Assembly (NCBI RefSeq): GCF_000092065.1
Contig: NC_009361.1
Coordinates: forward strand, 558,001 to 622,000
Length of the DNA: 64,000 nucleotides
Source of the DNA: Ostreococcus lucimarinus CCE9901
Lineage: Eukaryota > Chlorophyta > Mamiellophyceae > Mamiellales > Bathycoccaceae
Direction: 5' to 3'
Shown here: in pieces, positions 29,506 to 39,013 of the stretch
Layout of the letters: the number at the start of each line of letters is the position of its first letter
Numbering within the stretch: the first letter of the stretch is position 1
Position numbers and translations under genes: made by a program
Notes under the pieces: generated by a model
Database searches by the model: none
What the model was told of the DNA's origin: nothing
The model's input: the letters and a program-made list of their open reading frames with translations, nothing else

Positions 29506-30249
29506 TCACTTTTTCGCGCACTCGTACTCGACGTCGCCCGAGCATTGCTTCGTGACGGAGTCGTCCAAGGCGTGCGTGTGCGGGAAGAAAGCGCTCCCAT
29601 TCAATTTGAGCTCTTGTTCAAGCGCGCGCGAATCGACGACGAGGGTTCCACATCGGCGTCCACGCCGACAGCACTCGCACTCTTCGTCGTCGTCATTCGC
29701 TGTGAGCAAGTAAAGACCGAGTAAAACGAGAAATGAAATCGTAAAAGCCAGCGCCAATTGCCCGAGCGCACCGTCGCATATTTCGTAAGAGAATTCGATG
29801 ACGTCCCCGTCCCACCATCGCCGATCGACGATACCGAAAGGCTCAACGTCAAACGAAGTCACGAAATCAATATCACGCGGCCCGAATCGACGTGGAAAGT
29901 GCTCGTGGGAAGTGATTGTCGATCCCCCGTGAAACGCCAAATCGAGAACTTCGAGAACTGTCGCGTCGTCGACGGTGACGTCCCGCGACGCGTCGTCCAT
30001 CGACGACTCGGACCAATCCGCGCCGTCCAAACGAAAAGGGTCTTCGATCATCGTCAAGGTCACGATCGCCTCGGCGTTTAATGGATCGATGGTGTCGTCG
30101 GGTGTCGTCGCTGAATCGTCGGGTACAACGGAACTTGAACCGACAAAGTTGGTTCCATCGGTATCTTGAGACGCCGCGAGCGCGGCGAGCGCGAGCGCGA
30201 GCGCGAGCGCGAGACCCGCGCGAGATCGGCCGACCATTTTGTACGCCAT
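29506..30249 (-). CDS. Unknown type I membrane protein with signal peptide
   Basis: A 247-residue protein not recognised. The N-terminus (MAYKMVGRSRAG then a long Leu/Ala run ending AAS-Q) is a classic signal peptide. The following 150 residues are acidic and Thr/Ser/Asp-rich, ending with the aromatic segment 'GIVDRRWWDGDVIEFSYEIC'. A single membrane segment (ALAFTISFLVLLGLYLL) follows, then a short cytosolic tail with a cysteine cluster (CECCRRGRRC). The frame is open with an ATG at 30411; I use the ATG at 30247-30249 because it places the signal peptide at the start. It may be a surface or endomembrane protein. Confidence 0.6.
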   Translation of the reverse strand: MAYKMVGRSRAGLALALALALAALAASQDTDGTNFVGSSSVVPDDSATTPDDTIDPLNAEAIVTLTMIEDPFRLDGADWSESSMDDASRDVTVDDATVLEVLDLAFHGGSTITSHEHFPRRFGPRDIDFVTSFDVEPFGIVDRRWWDGDVIEFSYEICDGALGQLALAFTISFLVLLGLYLLTANDDDEECECCRRGRRCGTLVVDSRALEQELKLNGSAFFPHTHALDDSVTKQCSGDVEYECAKK

Positions 30250-30523
30250 GCTCGCGCTCACCTCGACCGTCGACGCGCGCGAGTGTGAGAAATCTTCCAC
30301 GTAAGCGTTTCTCGTCGTCTCAAACTCCGACGAAACGACGCGACTCGCGTCGAACGCGCGCGCCGCGCGCCGATCGAGACGCGCTCCACCGAACGCCACC
30401 GCGCGATTCATCGCGCATCGCTCGCGTCGCGCGCGCGTTCGCGCTCGCGCGCATCACTCATTTTAATCATCACAACGCGTCGACGCGGCGTCGCGGCGAC
30501 TTCGACGTTCGCTCGCCGCGCGT

Positions 30524-31039
30524 TTACGATTCCCCATCCTTCTTCGCCGCTTTCTTCGCGTCCCTCGCCGCGCGCTTCGCCGCCAGCGCCGCCTTCTTCT
30601 CCTCCCTCTCCCTCGCCTTTTGCGTTTCCCTCGCCGCCGCGTCTCGCGCCCCCTCGTCCGTCGTCTTCCCGTCCAGTCGCGGCCGCGTCTTCGGCGCTCG
30701 CGCGCCCACCGCGTGATCCCTCGGCAGCAGCGCCGCCGTCCCGGCGCCGCCGCCCGACCACCCGACCATCGTCGAGTCGCACACGACGCCCTCGCTCACG
30801 ACGCCGCCGACGCGTCGCGCCGTCACGCGCGTGCCGTCGCGCAGCGTCGCGCCCGCGCGCGCGACGACGATTTTCTTTCCGACGTCGACGTTCGGCGCGT
30901 TCGTCGCGATCTTCAGCGGCGCGTCGCCGCCGCAGTCGATCGTCAGCAGTCGGAGGGCGTCGTGGCCGTCGATCGCGACGCGGGCGAGGATCTCGCCGCA
31001 GCACAGCGGCGCGCCGTCGTCGTCGTCGTCGTCGGACAT
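30524..31039 (-). CDS. Free-standing tRNA-binding (EMAP II/Arc1-type) OB-fold protein
   Basis: A 171-residue protein. Residues about 12-115 match the tRNA-binding OB fold of EMAP II, Arc1p and bacterial Trbp111. The blocks are a GEIL start, an 'LKIATNAPNVDVGKKIVVA' strand pair (IVSGAPNV class), 'GATLRDGTRV' and 'VSEGVVCDSTMVG', where SEGMxCS is usual. The last 40 residues are Lys/Ala/Arg/Glu-rich, a basic helix that could bind RNA. There is no synthetase or GST-like part, so this would be an accessory factor for tRNA binding, in cytosol or plastid. The start ATG is at 31037-31039, followed by an Asp run. Confidence 0.75.
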   Translation of the reverse strand: MSDDDDDDGAPLCCGEILARVAIDGHDALRLLTIDCGGDAPLKIATNAPNVDVGKKIVVARAGATLRDGTRVTARRVGGVVSEGVVCDSTMVGWSGGGAGTAALLPRDHAVGARAPKTRPRLDGKTTDEGARDAAARETQKAREREEKKAALAAKRAARDAKKAAKKDGES

Positions 31040-31241
31040 TTAATTTAAGAATCGATTCGCGTCGACGAATGACGACAGTGCGCGACGCTGCGCGACGACG
31101 CGCGCGCGGCGACGCGACGCGTCGGTGGATGCGCCGCAGACGCGGCGAACGACGCGCGTCGCGCGTCGCCGCGACGCGAGACGCGCGCGAAAAGCGGTGA
31201 TTCATTGACGCATTTGGAATTCGCGCAAAAGACGCGGAAAG
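31040..31241. promoter_or_regulatory. Divergent promoter region (tRNA-binding protein / GRAM protein)
   Basis: 202 nt between divergent starts. Mostly CG-rich with an A/T-rich stretch at 31039-31056 and another at 31197-31236 adjacent to each start codon. Confidence 0.35.
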
Positions 31242-34200
31242 ATGGCGGTGGGAACGCGACGGGAGCGCGATGCGTCGCGAATGTCGCGCGCGCACGACGC
31301 GGATGACGCCGCGGACGCGCGACCGTGGCGATGGCGGCGATGCGGGACGTTTCACGCGTCCGAGGGAGGGATTTGGGGGACGAGCGGGACGACGACGGCG
31401 CGCGCGGCGACGCGATGGGAAAACGCGCCGCTGGAGGGGTTCGGTTTGCGCTTCGCGAGCGATGCGGAGGAGGAGACGACGACGCGCGCGCGAGCGTTGG
31501 AGGCGTGCGCGAGAGAAACGCTCGGAGAGGGCGGGTTGACGAATGAGATGTTGGAGGAGACGGCGCGCGCGACGACGACGCCGAGCGCGGCGAGCGACGA
31601 CGCGGCGACGATTTCGAACATCGAGACGCGGTTGGCGTCGACGCGCGCGATGTTGAGGGGATTGGGCGTCGATGAAGCGAAAACGAAAGCGGTGATGGCG
31701 CGGGCGATGGACGCGTGGGGAGGGGAGATTCGAGAACGCGAACGAATCGTCGACGCGCTGGAGACGCGCTTGCTCGAGGGAGACGAGGACGAGGAGGCGT
31801 TGAATTACATCTTGCGTCGTGCGGTGGCGCGGTTGAGGGTTTTGAAGACGAGTGGAGCTCGTTCGAGGGTCGGCTTGCGGGCGTGTGTGGCGAGCGCGAC
31901 GGCGTCCGTCGCCGCGGCGTCCACCACCGCGGCCGTCGCGGCAAAGTCTACGCCCATCGCGAAGAAAGGCCGCGGTGGAATGTTCTCTTGCTGCGGCGCA
32001 GATTCGACGGCGATCGATGACGACGCTCAAGAGCTCGCGTACGCGCCTTCGGAAAGTGCAGCCGTTGAATGCGAACCGCTTACTTGCGTCGTACGTCTTT
32101 CACGCGTTGGGGAAGAAACGGCGAGCGCATACTCGTCGACATCTCGCGCATACTCGTCGACATCTCGCGCATCTTCGCGAGAAGGAGGCGTTTTGTTCAA
32201 CGCCACGACTCCGTTATTGACCGTTTCCGAAGATGACACGATTGAGTTCAACTTTTACGCGGGCGACGCGCACGAATCCGTCGACGAGAGTGCAGTCGAT
32301 GCGAATGATAGGATGCGCGCCAACGCCGTCATGTCGCCGCACGTCGGGGAAACAAGTGGCAAGATTAGAGGAAGCGCCACCATTTGTGTCGCAGATTTAG
32401 CAGAGACGACGAGAAAAGACGAACCGCACGTGCTCACGATTTTCATCGAGCGGCCGAAGAGTGGAGGGTCACCGGGTCAGGTCTACGGTAAAGCAATCGT
32501 ACGCATTGACAAGTTCGTCGAATCGTTTGACGACGGAACGACGCAGATCGCGACGGCGAAGGGCGACGTTCTGAAAGATGCCGCCGTGCTTTTCGCGGCG
32601 CTCGACAAGTCGAGTGTGCCAAATGTAAAACAGCTTGTGCGCAGCTTCGTGGATCAGCGCGGCGCATGCCCGTCCATTGCTGCACTGGCCGAAATGATTA
32701 CGCTTTGCATTGATTGGCGACTCGAACGCCCGCAACTTGATAGATTACGCCACTGCACAATGGAAGTGTTCGCGGCAATTGCGGTGAATCGAATTACGGC
32801 GAGTGAGAAGCAGCGGTTTGACGAACTTTCCGCGCTCATGTCGAAACAACTAGAAACAGAGCTGTGCAATATTTTGCCGACGGCAAAAGTCGCCGAGCAA
32901 GAACTCGTCGATGTGCTTGACATGGAGTATTCTGCCAGTATCGCCCGCGCGATCATTCCATTATTTGCTTTGACCCTTGGGAGCATTTCAGCCACTCGGC
33001 TCGTGTTGCGGTTGAAAAAGGTCGTTCGCGAGGCCATGCGTAAACGTTGTGTCGAGCACATGGTGAGGGAAAATCCGACAAAGGGCCCTCCCACGGTTGC
33101 GTGCGTGACGTCTATGATATGCAAACTCACCAAACGTTTGCCGCTCGACGCTGCGATTTTATCGCAGTTTCCGTCCGAAGTAGAAGCTCTTTCGGAGGCT
33201 GCGTCGGCGTCGAGTGCTTTCATCGCAAACATTATTACTGAAGTATTTCAGGCGATCGCGAGCATGCGTAGCCCGCCTGATTACGACTCCGGGATGATGG
33301 CACTAGACGATGCGCTGTGCGCGCACAGGAGGGCATTAAAGCGATATGATTTGGTGCTTGCTATGCAGCCGATTTCGTCCCGGTTCATCGATCGGCTCCT
33401 TCAGCCGGCTTTGGATGAAACGCTAGGCACAGTACACCATGCGCTGGTTGCGTGGGTCAAGCAAGAAATTGATGGCGAAAGAACAAATTTAGAGCCCGTG
33501 GACGTCGAAAGAGGAGCGATGCACAGTATGTCGTGCGTCAATCTTTTTTGTGTACTCTACAACATCGATAGAGCAGCGCAAGATCACATTCTTCACGGCG
33601 AAAGAGCGGCGTTCAACGCTACATCGTTGAGTCAAATGTGCTATGAAGTGTTTAAGACGTACGTCAATATTTATGAAAGAGCGTGCTTGGAGGCGATCCA
33701 GAACGCGCGCTTGCATTTGATGCAAGACTCAAAGGGGCAGAATACGAAGACGGCGAATGTTTCGGACGTAAAGTCTCTGATGGTTGGTAACTTTTACACG
33801 CGTCTAAGTAATATTCATCAGTGCATCCTCGCGATCGAACCGTTCATGGAAGAGATGCCGTTACTGTGGTGTTCGTCAAAGTCGGAGTTCGACGAGACAC
33901 TCAAGCGTCAAGCGAGCTCGGAGTATGGTATCGATGACGATCAAGTGATATTGTTTGAGGACGATGAAGTCCATGTCTTCGACGAGAAAAGAATGCTGGA
34001 TACTGATTTCTTCGCGAACAGAATTGTACAGAAACTTCGCACCGTTCGCGCAAACGTCATTGCGTCATTAACGGAGTTGATCGAAGAACGGATTGCACCG
34101 TTTATTCGTGTCGCTATTCTTGACAAGGAAGAAAAGACACGTTCTGCGGCGGTACGCATAGTCTTCATGATGATTGACTCGGAGCTCAAGCTTATGAACG

Positions 34201-35498
34201 AGAGGCTTGCGCCAGGGGCGTTTCGACTGGCGTTGTCTTCGATGCACAAAGGGGTGTGTGATGCGATCGAACAACTCATCCTACACAGACCGATAGAGGA
34301 GGGAGCGCTAGAAGCCAGTGAGCGTTGGAGAGGATTACCAACGCTCACAGAAATGCAACATTCCTTAGTCGTCGAGCTCATGGCAGATGTCAGAGAATTC
34401 TTCCACTGCGACGGTGCCGGCGAGCCTGAGTCAATTCTCAAGGATGGCGAAGGCAGACTGCGCCGTTTGTTGAATTTATGGTTTACGCCCACGATCGAGA
34501 TTATGCGAGAATTCTGGCAGTTGAAAGAAGTATTGTCCCGATCGATCGTTTCGGCGCATGGCAAACAAATCCGACTGCGGTCGATCGGTGGAGTGGCCGT
34601 TCAAGACATCTTGCGCTTTTTGCGTCAGCGTTCAAACGACGCAACAGCAATGGATCTTTACAACGAACAGAGCATGCTGATTACGAAAATGAGTCTAAAA
34701 GCACTCTTTGGCGAACAGTTAATGAGTATCGACTCTTTACTCGGTGCCTGGGTTTGCCGCGATGGTTCTGGCTTAATAGGACGATTCTACATCACGGCTA
34801 CGCAATTGGCGTTTTCGACATCTGGAATGAGCATCGATCACCCGCACGACAGCCAGACAGCGGTCGTCCGAGAGATTCGCAGAATCGCGAACATCTCGCG
34901 TATCGATGCTGCTGATGGTACGCCTGGGCTTCGCATCACATTCGACGATCGTCGATCATTCACTTTCAGTGAATTCGGTGGAATGCACACCGAGTTAAAC
35001 ATTCAAGCTCGAGAGAGGGATTCGTGCGTCGCGGTGATTCGCACGAATCCTTGCTTCTTGCAGCGTCCGGTATTCATGCACGATATTCAAGTCGCACAAA
35101 TTTCAGATCATGCGTGCGAGACTTTAGATGAGGTTGTCAGCGTAGAAACGGCGCAGCGAATGGAGCCACCCACTCTGCCGGCGGATGAGGAAGTGATCGC
35201 CACGTGCGTCTGCGCGCGTGCGAACGGCTTAGCACGCGACTTGGGGAAGTTTACGGTGGCGAGCCAATCGTGCGTGTTTTTACCAGTCAACGGGTCAGGT
35301 CGTGGAGTGTTGTATAAGACTATGACGTCAACGAAGAGGATGCCACAGTTGCGGCCATTCGGTTGGAAGAATGCTGATATCATCATCCCGATACGACATT
35401 ACGAAGAACCCGTGTTGCGCTTGACGGGGATGACGCTCGTTGAAGCCCAGTCGGTTTTCGACGCACTGTCGAGCGCCATTACCGCTTACAAAAGTTAG
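31242..35498 (+). CDS. Large GRAM-like domain protein, possibly Munc13/MHD-related
   Basis: A 1,418-residue intronless protein, not firmly recognised. Residues about 1155-1275 form a GRAM/PH-like module: 'LLGAWVCRDGSGLIGRFYIT', 'QLAFSTSG', a 'IRRIANISRIDAADGTPGLR' strand pair and 'FTFSEFGGM'. Another GRAM-like region ('GKFTVASQSCVFLPVNG', 'LRPFGWKNADIIIPI') lies near 1335-1390. Residues about 390-430 recall the end of a C2 domain. The middle (about 690-850) is helical with 'MHSMSCVNLFCVLYNIDR' and 'CYEVFKTYVNIYERACLEAI', resembling Munc13 homology regions, a tentative link to membrane trafficking. Residues near 297-311 repeat AYSSTSR. Base composition is less GC-rich than its neighbours, particularly after 32.5 kb. 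Confidence 0.6.
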   Translation: MAVGTRRERDASRMSRAHDADDAADARPWRWRRCGTFHASEGGIWGTSGTTTARAATRWENAPLEGFGLRFASDAEEETTTRARALEACARETLGEGGLTNEMLEETARATTTPSAASDDAATISNIETRLASTRAMLRGLGVDEAKTKAVMARAMDAWGGEIRERERIVDALETRLLEGDEDEEALNYILRRAVARLRVLKTSGARSRVGLRACVASATASVAAASTTAAVAAKSTPIAKKGRGGMFSCCGADSTAIDDDAQELAYAPSESAAVECEPLTCVVRLSRVGEETASAYSSTSRAYSSTSRASSREGGVLFNATTPLLTVSEDDTIEFNFYAGDAHESVDESAVDANDRMRANAVMSPHVGETSGKIRGSATICVADLAETTRKDEPHVLTIFIERPKSGGSPGQVYGKAIVRIDKFVESFDDGTTQIATAKGDVLKDAAVLFAALDKSSVPNVKQLVRSFVDQRGACPSIAALAEMITLCIDWRLERPQLDRLRHCTMEVFAAIAVNRITASEKQRFDELSALMSKQLETELCNILPTAKVAEQELVDVLDMEYSASIARAIIPLFALTLGSISATRLVLRLKKVVREAMRKRCVEHMVRENPTKGPPTVACVTSMICKLTKRLPLDAAILSQFPSEVEALSEAASASSAFIANIITEVFQAIASMRSPPDYDSGMMALDDALCAHRRALKRYDLVLAMQPISSRFIDRLLQPALDETLGTVHHALVAWVKQEIDGERTNLEPVDVERGAMHSMSCVNLFCVLYNIDRAAQDHILHGERAAFNATSLSQMCYEVFKTYVNIYERACLEAIQNARLHLMQDSKGQNTKTANVSDVKSLMVGNFYTRLSNIHQCILAIEPFMEEMPLLWCSSKSEFDETLKRQASSEYGIDDDQVILFEDDEVHVFDEKRMLDTDFFANRIVQKLRTVRANVIASLTELIEERIAPFIRVAILDKEEKTRSAAVRIVFMMIDSELKLMNERLAPGAFRLALSSMHKGVCDAIEQLILHRPIEEGALEASERWRGLPTLTEMQHSLVVELMADVREFFHCDGAGEPESILKDGEGRLRRLLNLWFTPTIEIMREFWQLKEVLSRSIVSAHGKQIRLRSIGGVAVQDILRFLRQRSNDATAMDLYNEQSMLITKMSLKALFGEQLMSIDSLLGAWVCRDGSGLIGRFYITATQLAFSTSGMSIDHPHDSQTAVVREIRRIANISRIDAADGTPGLRITFDDRRSFTFSEFGGMHTELNIQARERDSCVAVIRTNPCFLQRPVFMHDIQVAQISDHACETLDEVVSVETAQRMEPPTLPADEEVIATCVCARANGLARDLGKFTVASQSCVFLPVNGSGRGVLYKTMTSTKRMPQLRPFGWKNADIIIPIRHYEEPVLRLTGMTLVEAQSVFDALSSAITAYKS
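32127..32178 (+). repeat. In-frame 21-nt tandem repeat in the GRAM protein gene
   Basis: Two perfect adjacent copies of a 21-nt unit (32127-32147, 32148-32168) plus a partial third copy encode AYSSTSR twice. The unit length is a multiple of three, so copy-number change would keep the frame. Confidence 0.8.
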
Positions 35499-35575
35499 AC
35501 GTCAAAAACGCGAAAGAACAGCAGAGTAGCGGTGTGATATATCATTATGTAGTCGTAGCAAATCGTGTTTCATAT

Positions 35576-38500
35576 CTACGCTGCGTCCAATTCAACAGTC
35601 AACACGGCGAGGTTGTCGTTTATGATGGATGAGTACGTTTCGACGGCATCTGGCAAAATCTCTTCGAGCGCTGAAATGAGCTTTTGCGTTTGTTTGAGCC
35701 AGTCGATTGCTTCCTTCGTTCGCATCGATCTCTCATGTCGAACGGCACGGTTGAAACAAGTTGAGAGCAACCACTGCGCTTCCACTGGGGGATATGAAGG
35801 ATGCAGTGCGAGGAACTCTTCGGCCGAGTCGTAAAGCGAGTGAATCACGTCGTCTTTGCTTTTGTACACTCGCGAAGCGAGTTGAATTTGTTTACGCATT
35901 AATCGCGCGATGAGAGCAACGTCTTGAATCAAATACTTCTTCATAGCTTTCCCAACCGCTTCATATGCTCTCGAAACGGTGACCAAATCAGACGTTCTCA
36001 TCGCCGCGCCGCGGTCGGCAATCATCAAGAGCGTGTTTATTGAAGCTTCGTCATCCAACGTCTTTGTCGATAATATTTCGATTATTTTGCCTTGCAACGC
36101 GACGTCACGCTGGGCGCAAGCGATTTCATATTCAAGGACACTCGCAACCTTTCGCAACTCTTCGTACCTTTCCTCTTCAGCGTTTTTCAACAAGCTGTGG
36201 AGATTGGCCATCGCACCCTTTGAGCGGGCGATATTCTTCGCTTCGCGTTCTTTCCGAGATTGTTCGTCTCCTACATCAGTAGCTGGGTTATAGCTGGTGA
36301 GCGATGCGATGGACAACAGAAGCGCGACTGCTTGTCGATAGCCATACTCTGCACGATCGTCTGCATCCAAACCTTCTGGAATCTTGTTTAATTTGGAAAT
36401 CACAAGCGCACATAAAAACATAAACTGATAGGCCGCTTCTGTTTCTGACGACTTTTCGTACGCGTCGAGGCCAGTATTCCACGAAAAGTCGGCGAGATAC
36501 CGTGCCTGTCGAACATCTGTGAGAAGATTCAAATTCGACGCTCGCTTCATGAACTCGCTGAACAACTCGGCTGATTCAGAAAACGTCTTCGAGTCAAAGT
36601 CACCCATTTTGGCCATTTTTACGTGTCGCAGATAACTGCAAAATATAAAAGTCTCTTGCTTCATCATATTATCGGTACCCATATTGTTCAAAATCATATC
36701 GTAAAGGCTACGAAAAGCGTCTGCGGCCGTGGCGTGGTGCTTTGAGCCATCGAGTTCTCCCGCAACGTATAACAACGCATCAGATTCACCTGCCTTTGCA
36801 AACGTTCGAATCGATTCTCCCAGGCCCGAGACGTCGTCAGAAATGAGCTGAAACTTTACGTTCAACAATGTTGTGGACACATCCGTCGCGGTCTTGTCCG
36901 CCAGCAAACTTCGCAGCGACTCCTTTGCTTGTTCGATATCGCCATTCTCGAGATCGCACATCACTTGCAGCCGGATAACCGGTACCGCTGCGTTGCTCAC
37001 GGTCTTCGACTTTCTTTGTGACGATAATGGGAGCGTCATACCAAACAGTTTTCGTGCCAGTGAGTACTTATTTTGCATGTACATGTCAGATGCAGCGTTC
37101 CAGATGATGGCGTATGCACGAGATTGCCCGTCGCGAGAAAAACCGATTTCCTTGAAACTATCGGTATCTGTAAGAAGTCGATCCATATAAGACAGAACAT
37201 CGTTTGCTACTTGTTCATCTACAGTGAGCGTCGTATCCAGTAGAGCTTCAAAGATATCAGTAATCATTTCTTGTCGTCTCGCCTTTGGACAGCCGCTCAG
37301 TCGTTTGGCGAGCGGAGCGATGCACGACGCAACGGCGCCAGCGCCGCATTCGCTCTTCGCCAGATTGACACAGCACGTATGGAGGACATTCACAACAGAG
37401 TTTTCATCGTTGAGTACATTTTCGAGTATGCTGCACGCTTTCGAAATCTCACCACTCCCTGAGAACGCTTCAATCAGCATGTTGTCCATGAGAAACGATT
37501 CGGTTAACGCCTGCAAATCGCGAGCCAAGACGTTATCACTATTTTCACACTTTTTCGCGTAAGACTTGATTATTTTCATTTTATCCAACACTTTAAGAGC
37601 CTCGTTGTACCTTCTTCCGTGAATGAATAGTCTGGCAAGGTTATGCAAGATGCGAATGTACAAACCATCGGCGCGAACCAGGCGGTGGTCCTCGCACACG
37701 AGTTTCTCATCTAAATCAAAGTGCGCCGCGTTATCTTGATGGGAAGACGTCGACCAAGAATTCGGAGTGATCGTGAACAAGTCGTAGTATGCTGCGATTA
37801 GCTCTTTGACGAGGAAACCAACTTTTCTGTCGAACACGGCTTCGTCATCTGCTGATTGAAGCTTTTCTGAAACCACGAAATTCTCAGCCAAGTTTATCTT
37901 CGCGCTGATCAATGTCGTTACGCACATAGTCTCATTTCCTTTATTCTTTTCGCTTTCAGAAAGCGATTTGGCGTCTTGAAAAAAGTCCCGAGCACCGGCG
38001 ACGTTGCCGAGATAAAAACAGTTCTTTGCGCGTGACGTGGCGGCTTCAATCGTCTGTAACATTGTCTCGGCGTCGAATTCGCCATTTCGGTTCAAGAACG
38101 AATTACCGTATGATTCACCGATCACGAACTGCTCTTCCGCCGCCTTGAACTCACCCGCATCGTGCAGCAACTTTGCGAGCGTCAAGTGATTTGAAATGCC
38201 GACAGCGAGACTCGAAATTTCAGGCGCCCCAGCGCTCACAGCGAAGCCATCCGCAAATCCCAACGCGGCGTCCAGCAACTCACACGCGAAGTACCTCAAA
38301 TCAAGCAACGGACCAATCATTTCCTTCTTCACAATCCCGCTTTCCGCCGTCGTCTCCAACGCCGTTTTCTCGATTGCGAAATTCCAGCATCGTTGCGACA
38401 TGTGCCTCGCTAAATCGCTCGCCTTCGTCGCATTCGTCGACCACAAATCTCGCAATCGCTCACTCACCCGCCGCACCTCACTCACCGTATTCGTCATCTC

Positions 38501-38938
38501 ATCCTCGCTCGATATTCTCTTCGCCAATTCCGCGCGCTTCAAAGAATCATGAAACGTCGTCCAGACATCATCCATCGCGTCGCGCTCCGGCGTCTCCGAT
38601 CTCGCCGCGCCGCGCGTCTTCGTTGTCTCCGAGACGCCACCATCCTCCGCACCCGCTCCGTCGCTCTCGCGCCGCTCCAGCCCCGCGCCTATAGAAACTT
38701 CGCTCAAAGAAATATCCATCAGCGCTTCCGCGCCTTTTCGAGCGCCCGTCGGCGTCGCATCGCGCGGTGCCGTCCTCGTTTCGTCGCGTTTGCGTTTCGG
38801 TCCGGAATCGCTCCCAGAGTGCGTGGTTTCGCTTTTCGACGCCGCGGGCGACGCGGTCGACGCGGGTGCGTCGTCAGCGCGAGGTGGATCCGATGTGTCG
38901 GTATCGGTTCGTTTGAACGGGCTCTGGAAACCCGGCAT
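35576..38938 (-). CDS. TPR-rich protein, ZIP4/SPO22 (meiosis)-like
   Basis: An 1,120-residue helical-repeat protein. The N-terminal 115 residues are Ser/Thr/Arg-rich and disordered. From about residue 150 pairs of helices follow, with 'LRDLWSTNATKASDLARHMS' and 'LRYFACELLDAALGFA' recalling the SPO22/ZIP4/TEX11 N-terminal words (LWN..., LRHLACDLL). The central 'IIWNAASDMYMQNKYSLARK' with 'LFGMTLPLSSQR' and the later 'FSWNTGLDAYEKSSETEAAY' fit the SPO22 TPR domain, where WN-plus-short-helix marks recur. ZIP4 proteins promote class I crossovers with the ZMM group. If right, this is a meiotic gene in an organism whose sexual cycle is mainly inferred from genomes. A generic TPR protein is the alternative. 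Confidence 0.6.
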   Translation of the reverse strand: MPGFQSPFKRTDTDTSDPPRADDAPASTASPAASKSETTHSGSDSGPKRKRDETRTAPRDATPTGARKGAEALMDISLSEVSIGAGLERRESDGAGAEDGGVSETTKTRGAARSETPERDAMDDVWTTFHDSLKRAELAKRISSEDEMTNTVSEVRRVSERLRDLWSTNATKASDLARHMSQRCWNFAIEKTALETTAESGIVKKEMIGPLLDLRYFACELLDAALGFADGFAVSAGAPEISSLAVGISNHLTLAKLLHDAGEFKAAEEQFVIGESYGNSFLNRNGEFDAETMLQTIEAATSRAKNCFYLGNVAGARDFFQDAKSLSESEKNKGNETMCVTTLISAKINLAENFVVSEKLQSADDEAVFDRKVGFLVKELIAAYYDLFTITPNSWSTSSHQDNAAHFDLDEKLVCEDHRLVRADGLYIRILHNLARLFIHGRRYNEALKVLDKMKIIKSYAKKCENSDNVLARDLQALTESFLMDNMLIEAFSGSGEISKACSILENVLNDENSVVNVLHTCCVNLAKSECGAGAVASCIAPLAKRLSGCPKARRQEMITDIFEALLDTTLTVDEQVANDVLSYMDRLLTDTDSFKEIGFSRDGQSRAYAIIWNAASDMYMQNKYSLARKLFGMTLPLSSQRKSKTVSNAAVPVIRLQVMCDLENGDIEQAKESLRSLLADKTATDVSTTLLNVKFQLISDDVSGLGESIRTFAKAGESDALLYVAGELDGSKHHATAADAFRSLYDMILNNMGTDNMMKQETFIFCSYLRHVKMAKMGDFDSKTFSESAELFSEFMKRASNLNLLTDVRQARYLADFSWNTGLDAYEKSSETEAAYQFMFLCALVISKLNKIPEGLDADDRAEYGYRQAVALLLSIASLTSYNPATDVGDEQSRKEREAKNIARSKGAMANLHSLLKNAEEERYEELRKVASVLEYEIACAQRDVALQGKIIEILSTKTLDDEASINTLLMIADRGAAMRTSDLVTVSRAYEAVGKAMKKYLIQDVALIARLMRKQIQLASRVYKSKDDVIHSLYDSAEEFLALHPSYPPVEAQWLLSTCFNRAVRHERSMRTKEAIDWLKQTQKLISALEEILPDAVETYSSIINDNLAVLTVELDAA

Positions 38939-39013
38939 CGCGCGCGAGTCGCGCGTCGCGGAGTGGTGATTTGGGTTGATTGTTACAGTGTCTCGGCGCG
39001 CGTCGGCGTGACC

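Noticed and set aside
30408-32030. 540-residue open frame on the minus strand
   Set aside because: Arg/Pro/Ala-only translation crossing three well-supported genes on both strands; a consequence of CG-rich composition.
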